A stretch of DNA of 64,000 nucleotides from contig NZ_FNSU01000003.1 in assembly GCF_900105325.1 (NCBI RefSeq), positions 1,054,001 to 1,118,000 on the forward strand, read 5' to 3'. This stretch comes from Pseudomonas marginalis (lineage in GTDB: Bacteria > Pseudomonadota > Gammaproteobacteria > Pseudomonadales > Pseudomonadaceae). Below, one piece after another: positions 45,769-53,758 of this stretch; positions within the stretch are counted from its first letter, which is position 1; every line of letters begins with the position of its first letter. The position numbers were made by a program, and so were the translations under genes. The notes beneath the pieces were generated by a model. That model made no database searches and had not been told where the DNA came from. It saw only the letters and a program-made list of their open reading frames with translations.

Positions 45769-46695
45769 ATGACCCTGACCCAATTGGAAATCTTCTCGCT
45801 GGTCGCCGAGCTGCAGGGTTTTACCAGTGCGGCCCACCGCCTGGGCATCAGCCAGTCGGCGGTGTCCCATGCCATCAAGGCCCTGGAGCAGGAACTGGGT
45901 GTGGAGCTGTTTCGGCGCCACCAGTCACTGGTAGAACCCAGCGACATCGGCCGGCAATTACTCGGACGTGCCCGTGCCATGCTCGGCCTGGCCAACACCC
46001 TGCAACAAGAAGCGGCCGATGCCCGGGGCATGCGGCGCGGTACCTTGCGCATCGGCTCGTTCGGGCCGACCGCGTCGATTCGCCTGCTGCCCACCATCCT
46101 CAGCGAGTTTCGCAGCGCCCATCCGGGGATTGAGGTGCATGTGGACGAAGGCCCCGACCGCCAGGTGCTGCAGTGGCTGGATGAGCGACGGATCGATGTG
46201 GGCTTTGTGGTGCTGGAACAGGAGCGCTACGACACCTTTACCGTGTTCGAGGACGAGCTGGTGGCGCTGCTGCCGGCAGATCATCCATTGGCTGCGCGGG
46301 ACACGCTGGCCCTGCAGGACCTGTGCGACGATGCCTTTATCCTGACCGAAGCCGGCTCCTCGGAACTGGTCACCCGCCTGTTCGACGCCAGACAACTGCG
46401 ACCAAGGATTCGTTACCGCTGTGCACAACTGCTGAGCACCCTGGAAGCGGTCAGCCGTGGCGATGGCCTGAGCATCGTCGCCGAAGCGTCGCTGCCCCAG
46501 GCACTTGATCCGCGCTATGTGAAGCGACCCCTTTCGCCCCGTGTGCCGCGCCAGATCGGCCTGGCGGTGCTGGATCGTCGGCAGTCGTCACCGGCCACCG
46601 TGGCCTTTATCGAGATTGCGCAAAGCCTTGTCAGGGCGAGCAAACTCCAAGCGGGCCATCTATCATCGGAACATTCCCCGCCGGCCTGCCGGTAA
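45769..46695 (+). CDS. LysR-family transcriptional regulator
   Basis: 308 residues. The N-terminal helix-turn-helix is typical: TLTQLEIFSLVAELQGFTSA, SQSAVSHAIKALEQELGVEL and FRRHQSLVEPSDIG. The effector-binding domain follows (LRIGSFGPTASIRLLPTIL, DVGFVVLE, SIVAEASLP). The pattern resembles CysB/CynR-like LysR proteins. Divergence from the EamA exporter gene suggests that it regulates it. The following EAL-domain gene starts 31 bases after its stop on the same strand, and the two could share a transcript. Confidence 0.9.
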   Translation: MTLTQLEIFSLVAELQGFTSAAHRLGISQSAVSHAIKALEQELGVELFRRHQSLVEPSDIGRQLLGRARAMLGLANTLQQEAADARGMRRGTLRIGSFGPTASIRLLPTILSEFRSAHPGIEVHVDEGPDRQVLQWLDERRIDVGFVVLEQERYDTFTVFEDELVALLPADHPLAARDTLALQDLCDDAFILTEAGSSELVTRLFDARQLRPRIRYRCAQLLSTLEAVSRGDGLSIVAEASLPQALDPRYVKRPLSPRVPRQIGLAVLDRRQSSPATVAFIEIAQSLVRASKLQAGHLSSEHSPPACR

Positions 46696-46726
46696 AGCCC
46701 TCCCCCTGCGCAACAGGCCTGAACCC

Positions 46727-48283
46727 ATGCCCCTCACTGTCAAAGGCCCGCGAAGACTTCTCACCCGCTATGCGATCAGCCTGTTGGCGGGTGTGCTGCC
46801 GATCCTGCTCGGTGCGGCCATCCTGTATTGGCAAGCCGAACGCACCCTCGAACAAAGCACCGCGCAAACCGCCCAGGAAGCCGTACGTCAATTCGACCTG
46901 ATGCTCGACAATACCGCCCTCGCCGCCCAGGCCTTGCTGCCCCTGGCCGGACAGCCGTGTGACAGTGGCGCGCAACTGGCGCTGCGTGAACAGGTCACGC
47001 GCCGGCCGTTTGTGCGGGCGACGACCTTGTCCTGGCAGAGAAACATTTATTGCAGCTCCCTGTTCGGCAGCAACTACGAGTCACCGGTAAACCCGGATGA
47101 CTACGTCGATGGCCGCCTGTGGCTGATGAACGGCAACCCGGTTACGCCGGATACCGCGCTGCTGGTCTACCGCCTGGTCGACGGCGACAAAGCGGCGTTT
47201 GCCTCCATCGACGGCTATCACCTGACCAACGCCCTGCGCCTGATCAGCCGCTATGCGCAGCTTGTGCTGCACGTCGGCCCTCACTGGCTCGGCGCTGATG
47301 GCAACGTGCACGACACTGCAGTCCCGGTATTTGCCGTGGCCCATCATCACCTGGCGTCCGAGCGTTATCGCTACAGCGTCGACGCCGGCATGCCGGCCGG
47401 TGAAGTGTGGCGCTATATGCAGGCACGTTACCCGGCGCTGTTCAGCCTGGTGGTGTTCTTTGGCGTCCTCGCGGGCCTGCTTGCGCACTGGCTGCAAAAG
47501 CGCTCCTCGGCGCCCACCCATGAGCTGCAACGGGCGCTGGGGGCCAATGAGTTCATCCCGTACTTCCAGCCGGTGGTGCGCGGTGACACCCGCGAATGGG
47601 CCGGCTGCGAAGTGCTGATGCGCTGGCAGCACCCCAAGGAAGGCCTGGTCCGGCCCGATCTGTTTATCCCGCTGGCCGAACATTCCGGCCTGATAGTGCC
47701 AATGACCCGTGCCCTGCTGCGCCAGACCGCCACCCAACTGGCGCCCCATGCGACGCAGTTCAGCCCGGGCTTCCATATCGGCGTGAATATCACCGCGCGC
47801 CATTGCCACGACCTTGCACTGGTGGAGGATTGCCGTGAATTTCTCGCCGCCTTTGCGCCGGGCCAGGTGACCTTGGTGCTGGAGCTGACCGAGCGCGAGT
47901 TGATCGAGCCCACGGATATTACCCGTCGACTGTTCGACGCCTTGCATCAACTGGGCGTGATGATTGCCATCGATGACTTTGGTACCGGTCACTCCAGCCT
48001 GGGTTATTTACGTAACTTCAATGTGGACTACTTGAAGATCGACCAGAGTTTTGTCGCCATGATCGGTGCCGATGCACTATCGCGGCATATTCTGGACAGC
48101 ATCATCGAATTGTCCGGCAAGCTGGACCTGGGCATCGTTGCCGAGGGTGTAGAGACTGCCGAGCAGTGCGAATACCTGGCCGCTCATGGTGTGGATTTCC
48201 TGCAGGGTTACCTGTTTGGAAGGCCTTTACCCTGCGATGATTTCATTAAAAACCTGGCCAGCCATTCAATAGGCACGCACTAG
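46727..48283 (+). CDS. CSS-motif EAL-domain c-di-GMP phosphodiesterase
   Basis: 518 residues. Two membrane helices (about 13-35 and 235-257) enclose a periplasmic CSS-motif domain with CSSLF near residue 109, a redox-sensing arrangement known in several E. coli phosphodiesterases. The cytosolic EAL domain keeps catalytic residues: EVLMRW (EVL for EAL, metal Glu near 295), NITARH, LELTERE, IDDFGTGHSSL (~413-423), KIDQSFV and EGVET. It should cleave c-di-GMP to pGpG, with activity controlled by the disulfide state of the CSS domain. The ATG at 46727 is chosen because it precedes the first helix directly. Confidence 0.9.
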   Translation: MPLTVKGPRRLLTRYAISLLAGVLPILLGAAILYWQAERTLEQSTAQTAQEAVRQFDLMLDNTALAAQALLPLAGQPCDSGAQLALREQVTRRPFVRATTLSWQRNIYCSSLFGSNYESPVNPDDYVDGRLWLMNGNPVTPDTALLVYRLVDGDKAAFASIDGYHLTNALRLISRYAQLVLHVGPHWLGADGNVHDTAVPVFAVAHHHLASERYRYSVDAGMPAGEVWRYMQARYPALFSLVVFFGVLAGLLAHWLQKRSSAPTHELQRALGANEFIPYFQPVVRGDTREWAGCEVLMRWQHPKEGLVRPDLFIPLAEHSGLIVPMTRALLRQTATQLAPHATQFSPGFHIGVNITARHCHDLALVEDCREFLAAFAPGQVTLVLELTERELIEPTDITRRLFDALHQLGVMIAIDDFGTGHSSLGYLRNFNVDYLKIDQSFVAMIGADALSRHILDSIIELSGKLDLGIVAEGVETAEQCEYLAAHGVDFLQGYLFGRPLPCDDFIKNLASHSIGTH

Positions 48284-48466
48284 CGGCGTTGAAATAATGT
48301 TAATACGACAAAAGACGTGATTTACTCGTGGCGGATTAACTACTACAATTTTTCTTGCCTGTGCAGAACTCGCAGGACGACTTCTTCTGTGAGTCGCCTT
48401 AACGCTATTGGCTTATAGCTTTGTCTGTAGTTGACATCAGCCAAATACACTATTGGAGTACAGATT

Positions 48467-48832
48467 TTGTCCAGACTCGCCGAATTTCGCGCAGCAGAAA
48501 AAGCCCTTCAAGAGCAGCTCGCCCAGCTGGAGTCCCTGAAGAACGACGCCGGCCTGAAGAAAGAAATCGAATTCGAAGAAAAGCTTCAAGGACTGATGAA
48601 AACCTACGGCAAAGGCCTGCGCGACATTATCCTGATCCTTGATCCAAACCCGGGCAAGACCAGCGCTGCCGCCGCCAGCGCACCCAAACAGCGCCGTGCG
48701 CGTGTGGTCAAGGTTTACCACAACCCGCACACTGGCGAACTGATCGAAACCAAGGGCGGTAACCACCGTGGCCTCAAGGCCTGGAAAGAACAGTATGGCG
48801 CGGCCACTGTAGACTCCTGGCTTCGCGGCTGA
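48467..48832 (+). CDS. mvaU: MvaU-type H-NS-like nucleoid protein
   Basis: 121 residues. The N-terminal coiled coil for oligomerisation (SRLAEFRAAEKALQEQL) leads to a flexible Ala/Lys linker and a C-terminal DNA-binding domain (KVYHNPHTGELIETKGGNHR, then LKAWKEQYGAATV). It matches MvaU/MvaT of Pseudomonas, xenogeneic silencers that bind AT-rich DNA. The start is a TTG with GGAG eight bases upstream, and homologs begin M-S-(K/R)-LAEFRAAE; a longer ATG start at 48431 is poorer. The 183-base upstream gap is AT-rich (about 37% G+C at 48301-48360) and could be self-bound. Confidence 0.93.
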   Translation: MSRLAEFRAAEKALQEQLAQLESLKNDAGLKKEIEFEEKLQGLMKTYGKGLRDIILILDPNPGKTSAAAASAPKQRRARVVKVYHNPHTGELIETKGGNHRGLKAWKEQYGAATVDSWLRG

Positions 48833-48851
48833 TCGCAGCGCACTGACAAAG

Positions 48852-48876
48852 AGCCCCGCACATGCGGGGCTTTTTT
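48852..48876 (+). terminator. Intrinsic terminator of mvaU
   Basis: A nine-base stem AGCCCCGCA / TGCGGGGCT with a two-base loop, followed by six T residues, 20 bases after the mvaU stop. Confidence 0.92.
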
Positions 48877-48943
48877 ATTCAAGGGTTCGAAACCGAACTT
48901 AAATAACATTTCACCTTGTTGAGAATCGACGGGCGAAACCCAC

Positions 48944-49480
48944 TTAAAGTTTGAGGCTGGCGCGCACCGAACTGACTTCATCCTTGCTGGCTTCGTAGGC
49001 ATCGGCTTGACCCGCGTATGAAAAAACATACGCTTTATCGGTATCTACAGCCCCCACCAATGTTTGCGAAAGGACGTGCCGTCCATTCTCGGTAATCACA
49101 CAGGTAGTTTCCACGGCCTCAAGGCGACTCAGTGTTGTCGAGTGCATCTTGCTGCATACACTTTGATAACCGCCCTGGGCAAAATCTTTCTGGATGGACT
49201 TGCGCATCTCCAGCAATACGCCCTGGAGATTAACGTTATGCCCGGCCTCGATCGGCGTCCCCGTCAACTCCATCACCATCAATGTGTTGCCATTTTCGTC
49301 GTTCTTGATCGCACGCTGCCGCGAGACCGGCTGCCGCGTGGCCGGCGCGTCGCCGTCGGGCACCACCTCTTCTACCTGCCAGCCGCTGGGCCAGTGAATT
49401 TCCGGGGCGCCCGCCCACACCCAGGGGCTGGCCAACAGCAAACACAGAGCGCTCAACAGCGGTATACGACATTCGATCAT
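48944..49480 (-). CDS. Exported conserved hypothetical protein
   Basis: 178 residues with a signal peptide (LLSALCLLLASPWVWA, cleavage after VWA), so periplasmic. The mature part contains PEIHWPSGWQVEEVVPD and RAIKNDENGNTLMVMELTGTP, then a Cys pair in YQSVCSKMHS and VETTCVITENG, and ends in an alternating strand region (VFSYAGQADAYE). It is not recognised confidently as a named family. The ATG at 49480 is chosen because of the signal peptide; the frame is open further upstream but that part would run antisense across gloA. It diverges from gloA. Confidence 0.72.
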   Translation of the reverse strand: MIECRIPLLSALCLLLASPWVWAGAPEIHWPSGWQVEEVVPDGDAPATRQPVSRQRAIKNDENGNTLMVMELTGTPIEAGHNVNLQGVLLEMRKSIQKDFAQGGYQSVCSKMHSTTLSRLEAVETTCVITENGRHVLSQTLVGAVDTDKAYVFSYAGQADAYEASKDEVSSVRASLKL

Positions 49481-49679
49481 TGCAAAAGACACCCAAGGTT
49501 CAAGCGACAAAGTGTGAGCCCCGCCACCGGCCGGTCGCAAGACCTGCGCGCGCTTTTTCATTTGGCGCAGCAAGCGGGCCTTGCGTATCATGGCCCGGCT
49601 GCACGGACGCCAGCCGCAAGCCAAGGGAACGCTCCTCTTACCTGGAGCCGCGTTTGCCCCATTTTTTTCTGGAGGGCCC

Positions 49680-50201
49680 ATGAGCCTGCACGAACTGAAC
49701 ACCTTCCCGGGCGTCACCGCCCAACCTGACACCGCCACCTCGAACTTCGTGTTCAACCACACCATGCTGCGGGTCAAGGACATCACCAAGTCCCTGGATT
49801 TCTACACCCGCGTCCTGGGTTTTTCCCTGGTTGAAAAGCGCGACTTCCCGGAAGCCGAATTCAGCCTGTACTTCCTGGCCCTGGTGGACAAATCCCAGAT
49901 CCCGGCCGACGCCGCCGCGCGTACCCAATGGATGAAGTCGATTCCAGGCATCCTGGAACTGACCCACAACCACGGCACCGAAAACGATGCCGACTTCGCC
50001 TACCACAACGGCAACACCGATCCACGCGGCTTCGGCCATATCTGCATCTCGGTGCCCGATATTGTCGCCGCATGCGAACGCTTCGAAGCATTGGGCTGCG
50101 ATTTCCAGAAACGCCTGACCGATGGCCGCATGAAAAGCCTGGCGTTCATCAAGGACCCGGATGCGTACTGGGTCGAGATCATCCAGCCAGCGCCGCTGTA
50201 A
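49680..50201 (+). CDS. gloA: Lactoylglutathione lyase (glyoxalase I)
   Basis: 173 residues of the glyoxalase I family. It isomerises the hemithioacetal of methylglyoxal and glutathione to S-lactoylglutathione. The four metal ligands are visible: His in FNHTMLRVKD (residue ~27), Glu in GILELTHNHG (~99), His in GFGHICISVPD (~121) and Glu in YWVEIIQP (~169). The long form with an N-terminal extension, as in Pseudomonas zinc-type GloA, fits. GGAGG lies six bases before the ATG. A strong bidirectional terminator separates it from ahpF. Confidence 0.95.
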   Translation: MSLHELNTFPGVTAQPDTATSNFVFNHTMLRVKDITKSLDFYTRVLGFSLVEKRDFPEAEFSLYFLALVDKSQIPADAAARTQWMKSIPGILELTHNHGTENDADFAYHNGNTDPRGFGHICISVPDIVAACERFEALGCDFQKRLTDGRMKSLAFIKDPDAYWVEIIQPAPL

Positions 50202-50214
50202 GTTTCAACACATC

Positions 50215-50245
50215 AAAAAACCCCATGATCACTCATGGGGTTTTT
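50215..50245. terminator. Bidirectional terminator between gloA and ahpF
   Basis: Stem CCCCATGA / TCATGGGG with a four-base loop, flanked by six A residues on the left and five T residues on the right, between convergent genes. Confidence 0.92.
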
Positions 50246-50262
50246 CGTTTCCTGACCTGGGC

Positions 50263-51828
50263 TTACGCCGGAGCGGAGGTACGGATCAGGTGATCGAAAG
50301 CACTCAGGGAAGCCTTGGCGCCCTCGCCTACCGCAATCACGATCTGCTTGTACGGTACGGTCGTCACGTCACCGGCGGCGAACACACCTGGCAGTGAAGT
50401 CTCGCCACGGGCATCGACAATGATTTCGCCACGCGGGGTCAATTCCACAGTGCCTTTAAGCCAGTCGGTGTTGGGCAGCAAGCCGATCTGTACAAAGATG
50501 CCTTCCAGGTCGAGGGTCTTGAACTCGCCAGTATCGCGATCCTTGTAGGCCAGGCCGGTGACCTTCTGGCCATCGCCTTTGACTTCACTGGTCAGCGCGC
50601 TGGTGATCACGTCAACGTTAGGCAGGCTGTACAGCTTGCGCTGCAATACCGCGTCGGCGCGTAATTTGCTGTCGAACTCCAGCAAGGTCACGTGGTTGAC
50701 GATCCCGGCCAGGTCGATGGCCGCTTCAACGCCGGAGTTACCGCCGCCGATCACCGCCACACGCTTGCCCTTGAATAGCGGACCATCGCAGTGCGGGCAG
50801 AAGCACACGCCCTTGGCCTTGTATTCCTGCTCGCCCGGTACACCCATTTCGCGCCAGCGGGCGCCGGTGGCCAGGATCACGGTCTTGGACTTGAGGGTCG
50901 CACCGCTTTCAAAGCGAATTTCGTGCAGATCACCGGCATTCTTCGCCGGCACCAGGCTGCTGGCGCGCTGCAGGTTCATGATGTCCACGTCGTACTGACG
51001 CACGTGGGCTTCCAGGGCGCTGGCCAGTTTCGGCCCTTCGGTTTCCTGTACCGAGATAAAGTTCTCGATGGACATGGTGTCCAGCACCTGGCCACCAAAG
51101 CGTTCGGCGGCAACACCGGTGCGAATACCTTTACGTGCGGCGTAGATGGCAGCTGCGGAACCGGCTGGGCCACCGCCGACGACCAGCACATCAAAGGCCT
51201 CCTTGGCGCTGATTTTCTCGGCGGCTTTTTCAATGCCGCTGGTGTCGAGCTTGGCGAGGATTTCTTCCAGGCCCATGCGGCCCTGGCCGAAGTTCACGCC
51301 GTTCAAGTAGACGCTCGGCACCGCCATGATCTGACGCTCGTCGACTTCAGCCTGGAACAGCGCGCCGTCGATGGCGACGTGGCGAATGTTCGGGTTGAGC
51401 ACGGCCATCAGGTTCAGCGCCTGGACCACGTCCGGGCAGTTCTGGCAGGACAGCGAGAAGTAAGTCTCGAAACTGAACTCGCCTTTAAGCGCGCGGATCT
51501 GTTCGATGACTTCGACACTGGCCTTCGACGGGTGGCCACCGACTTGCAGCAGGGCCAGCACCAACGAAGTGAATTCATGGCCCATGGGGATGCCGGCGAA
51601 ACGCAGGCTGATCTCGGCACCCGGGCGGTTGATGGAGAACGATGGCTTACGCGCATCATCGCCATCGGTCTTCAGGGTAATCAGCGTGGTGAGGCTGGCT
51701 ACGTCCTGCAGAAGGGCAAGCATTTCCTGGGATTTCGCGCCGTCGTCGAGGGAGGCGACGATCTCGATCGGCTGGGTGACCCGTTCCAGGTATGACTTCA
51801 ACTGAGCTTTAAGATTGGCGTCCAACAT
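50263..51828 (-). CDS. ahpF: Alkyl hydroperoxide reductase subunit F
   Basis: 521 residues, the flavoprotein that reduces AhpC with NADH. The N-terminal thioredoxin-like domain carries the CQNC pair (YFSLSCQNCPDVVQ, near 129-132). The FAD-binding GGGPAGSAAAIYAARKG begins near 215, the redox centre is FCPHCDG (~345) and the NAD motif is GGGNSGVEAAIDLAG. AGVFAAGDVTTVPYKQ is the C-terminal FAD motif. It lies downstream of ahpC on the same strand, separated by an intrinsic terminator, so some transcripts probably stop before it. Confidence 0.97.
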   Translation of the reverse strand: MLDANLKAQLKSYLERVTQPIEIVASLDDGAKSQEMLALLQDVASLTTLITLKTDGDDARKPSFSINRPGAEISLRFAGIPMGHEFTSLVLALLQVGGHPSKASVEVIEQIRALKGEFSFETYFSLSCQNCPDVVQALNLMAVLNPNIRHVAIDGALFQAEVDERQIMAVPSVYLNGVNFGQGRMGLEEILAKLDTSGIEKAAEKISAKEAFDVLVVGGGPAGSAAAIYAARKGIRTGVAAERFGGQVLDTMSIENFISVQETEGPKLASALEAHVRQYDVDIMNLQRASSLVPAKNAGDLHEIRFESGATLKSKTVILATGARWREMGVPGEQEYKAKGVCFCPHCDGPLFKGKRVAVIGGGNSGVEAAIDLAGIVNHVTLLEFDSKLRADAVLQRKLYSLPNVDVITSALTSEVKGDGQKVTGLAYKDRDTGEFKTLDLEGIFVQIGLLPNTDWLKGTVELTPRGEIIVDARGETSLPGVFAAGDVTTVPYKQIVIAVGEGAKASLSAFDHLIRTSAPA

Positions 51829-51864
51829 ACGGGCGATTTCCTATTAATTCGGTTTATTGCAGAC

Positions 51865-51900
51865 AAAAAAACGCCCGAGCGACTGTCGCCCGGGCGTTTT
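51865..51900 (-). terminator. Intrinsic terminator between ahpC and ahpF
   Basis: A stem AAAACGCCCG / CGGGCGTTTT with a G+C loop. Read on the minus strand the stem is followed by a seven-base T-run, 58 bases after ahpC. It should separate the high-level ahpC transcript from ahpF. Confidence 0.88.
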
Positions 51901-51958
51901 GAGGGCGGATGCAGCTTACTTAAGTGCGGAGTTCCGCCCTTGATACGTCTTCACAGAC

Positions 51959-52522
51959 TTAGATCTTGCCGACCAGGTCCAGGGACGGAGCCAGAGTAGC
52001 CTCGCCTTCTTTCCACTTGGCTGGGCACACTTCGCCTGGGTGGGCAGCAACGTATTGAGCGGCCTTGATTTTGCGCAGCAGCTCGGAAGCGTCACGGCCA
52101 ACACCGCCGTCGTTCAGTTCAACGATCTTGATCTGACCTTCCGGGTTGATCACGAAGGTACCGCGGTCAGCCAGGCCAGCTTCTTCGATCAGGACGTCGA
52201 AGTTGCGGGAGATGGTCAGGGTCGGGTCGCCGATCATGGTGTACTGGATTTTGCCGATGGCTGGCGAAGTGTTGTGCCAAGCAGCGTGGGCAAAGTGGGT
52301 GTCGGTGGAAACGCTGTAGATTTCGACGCCCAGCTTCTGGAATTCGGCGTAGTTGTCGGCCAGGTCTTCCAGCTCGGTTGGGCAAACGAAGGTGAAGTCG
52401 GCTGGGTAGAAGAACACTACCGACCATTTGCCTTTCAGGTCAGCGTCGGTCACATCTACGAAGTTGCCGTTTTTGTATGCAGTTGCTTTGAACGGTTTTA
52501 CTTGGCTGTTGATGATAGGCAT
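51959..52522 (-). CDS. ahpC: Alkyl hydroperoxide reductase subunit C (peroxiredoxin)
   Basis: 187 residues of a typical 2-Cys peroxiredoxin. Peroxidatic Cys47 sits in FTFVCPTELEDLADNY and the resolving Cys near 166 in PGEVCPAKWKEGE. It reduces hydrogen peroxide and organic hydroperoxides in the cytosol and is recycled by AhpF. The start ATG at 52522 has GGAG eight bases upstream. A sequence with the symmetry of an OxyR site lies about 90 bases upstream; AhpC is commonly OxyR-controlled in pseudomonads. Confidence 0.97.
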   Translation of the reverse strand: MPIINSQVKPFKATAYKNGNFVDVTDADLKGKWSVVFFYPADFTFVCPTELEDLADNYAEFQKLGVEIYSVSTDTHFAHAAWHNTSPAIGKIQYTMIGDPTLTISRNFDVLIEEAGLADRGTFVINPEGQIKIVELNDGGVGRDASELLRKIKAAQYVAAHPGEVCPAKWKEGEATLAPSLDLVGKI

Positions 52523-52612
52523 CGTTGACTCTCCGTCAGGGGTTAAGAAGTTGATGAGGTGAATCCTACCCACTCTCTCGGCAGATGGCTCATTGGCAAA
52601 CCTGATGCTGAC

Positions 52613-52629
52613 GATTGGTTTTCCCTATC
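52613..52629. promoter_or_regulatory. Possible OxyR half-site upstream of ahpC
   Basis: The 17-base near-palindrome on the minus strand reads GATAGG-N5-CCAATC with one mismatch, comparable with the GATAG/CTATC elements of OxyR sites. Only one half-site is seen, 90-107 bases upstream of ahpC. It also overlaps the 3' flank of the recombinase gene. Confidence 0.3.
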
Positions 52630-52655
52630 AGGTGACGGTATTAATAGAAGAAATC

Positions 52656-53588
52656 TCAAAGCAGCGGTTGAGTGGCCAATGTCATGCCGAGAAAGGGCGT
52701 CGCTTCAACATAGCGCATGGCGGATTTCATGTCGCTCCAGCCGACGTAACTCATCAACGACTTCAAGTCCCACCCGCTGGAATGGGCCCAGGTGGCAAAG
52801 CCCCGACGCAGCGAGTGACTGGTGTACTGCTCGGCGGCGATGCCCGCACGCTCAAGCGCCTGGCGCAGCAGCGGTATCACGCTGTTGGGGTGCAAGCCCT
52901 CCTCCCCCAGGTTTCCCCAGCGATCGATACCGCGAAATACCGGACCGCGCACCAGAGCCGAGGCGCTGAGCCATTCGCTGTAGGCCTGCACCGGACAGAG
53001 GCGCAGCAGCGCCGGGGTGTGATAGGTCTTGCCGAGGTTGTCGCGGTCACTTTTGCTGCGCGGCAGGTACAGACTGATGCCTGCACCGGGTGTTGCCTGC
53101 ACGTGTTCGATACTTAATCGGCACAACTCATCGCTACGGAAACCGCGCCAGAAGCCCAGCAGGATGAGCGCAGTGTCACGTTTGGCGCGCAGCAACCGCG
53201 GTGGGTCATGCGCCTCACTGGCCTCTCGCGCTTCAGCCTCAAGGGAGGCCGCGACCTGCTCCAGATGCCTGAGTTGCAACGGCTCGGCCTGCTTCTCCTG
53301 CGCCGGGTGCACGGCGCGAATCCCCTTGAGCACCTTGCGCACCACCGGCGCTTTAGTCGGATCGGGAAAGCCCTGGCTGGTATGCCATTGCGCCAATGCC
53401 GAGAGCCGCAACTTCAAGGTGTTGACTGCCAACACGCCGGCATGCGCCACCAGGTAACGCGCCACGCTGTCGCTGGTGGCCGGCAGAAATCCGCCCCAAC
53501 TGACTTCGAAGTGTTCGATCGCCGCACGATAGCTGCGGCGCGTGTTATCGCGGGTGGCGGCGTTGAGGTAACGGTCCAGATCGCTCAT
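52656..53588 (-). CDS. Lone tyrosine recombinase/integrase
   Basis: 310 residues. An N-terminal SAM-like core-binding domain (MSDLDRYLNAATRDNTRRSY) precedes the catalytic domain. Catalytic residues visible: Arg151 in GFRSDEL, a Lys near 179 in RSKSDRD, His258 and Arg261 in HSLRRG, Trp284 in GWSD (His or Trp position) and the nucleophile Tyr293 in AMRYVE. It is therefore likely active. No excisionase, attachment repeat or cargo is evident; ahpC and gor are core genes on either side. A KfrA-like gene diverges from it, suggesting a two-gene unit. The ATG at 53588 is used. Confidence 0.87.
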   Translation of the reverse strand: MSDLDRYLNAATRDNTRRSYRAAIEHFEVSWGGFLPATSDSVARYLVAHAGVLAVNTLKLRLSALAQWHTSQGFPDPTKAPVVRKVLKGIRAVHPAQEKQAEPLQLRHLEQVAASLEAEAREASEAHDPPRLLRAKRDTALILLGFWRGFRSDELCRLSIEHVQATPGAGISLYLPRSKSDRDNLGKTYHTPALLRLCPVQAYSEWLSASALVRGPVFRGIDRWGNLGEEGLHPNSVIPLLRQALERAGIAAEQYTSHSLRRGFATWAHSSGWDLKSLMSYVGWSDMKSAMRYVEATPFLGMTLATQPLL

Positions 53589-53669
53589 GGGAGGCCTATT
53601 CGTACTGCTGGCAGAGGTATAAGCGCTCCAGTCGCTCATGACACGGGATAATACGCCAATATCCCAGCT

Positions 53670-53689
53670 GTTAAATTATGAATTTTAAC
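53670..53689. promoter_or_regulatory. AT-rich inverted repeat in the recombinase/KfrA promoter region
   Basis: GTTAAA / TTTAAC arms separated by eight bases (TTATGAAT), in the 170-base divergent region. Candidate operator for the KfrA-like protein, by position only. Confidence 0.45.
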
Positions 53690-53709
53690 GAGTTTTTATT
53701 CGTGTTAGA

Positions 53710-53732
53710 GTATGTATCTACATAATACATAC
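53710..53732. promoter_or_regulatory. Nested palindromes before the KfrA-like gene
   Basis: GTATGTA (53710-53716) pairs with TACATAC (53726-53732), and within it TATGTA-TC-TACATA (53711-53724) is a perfect palindrome. It sits 27 bases before the start codon, where an autoregulatory site would be expected. Confidence 0.5.
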
Positions 53733-53758
53733 CACAGTACTAAATCGACGGAGACCCC

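Noticed and set aside
48984..49789. Extended N terminus of the exported protein up to 49789
   Set aside because: The extra 103 residues run antisense over gloA, and a signal peptide starts at 49480.
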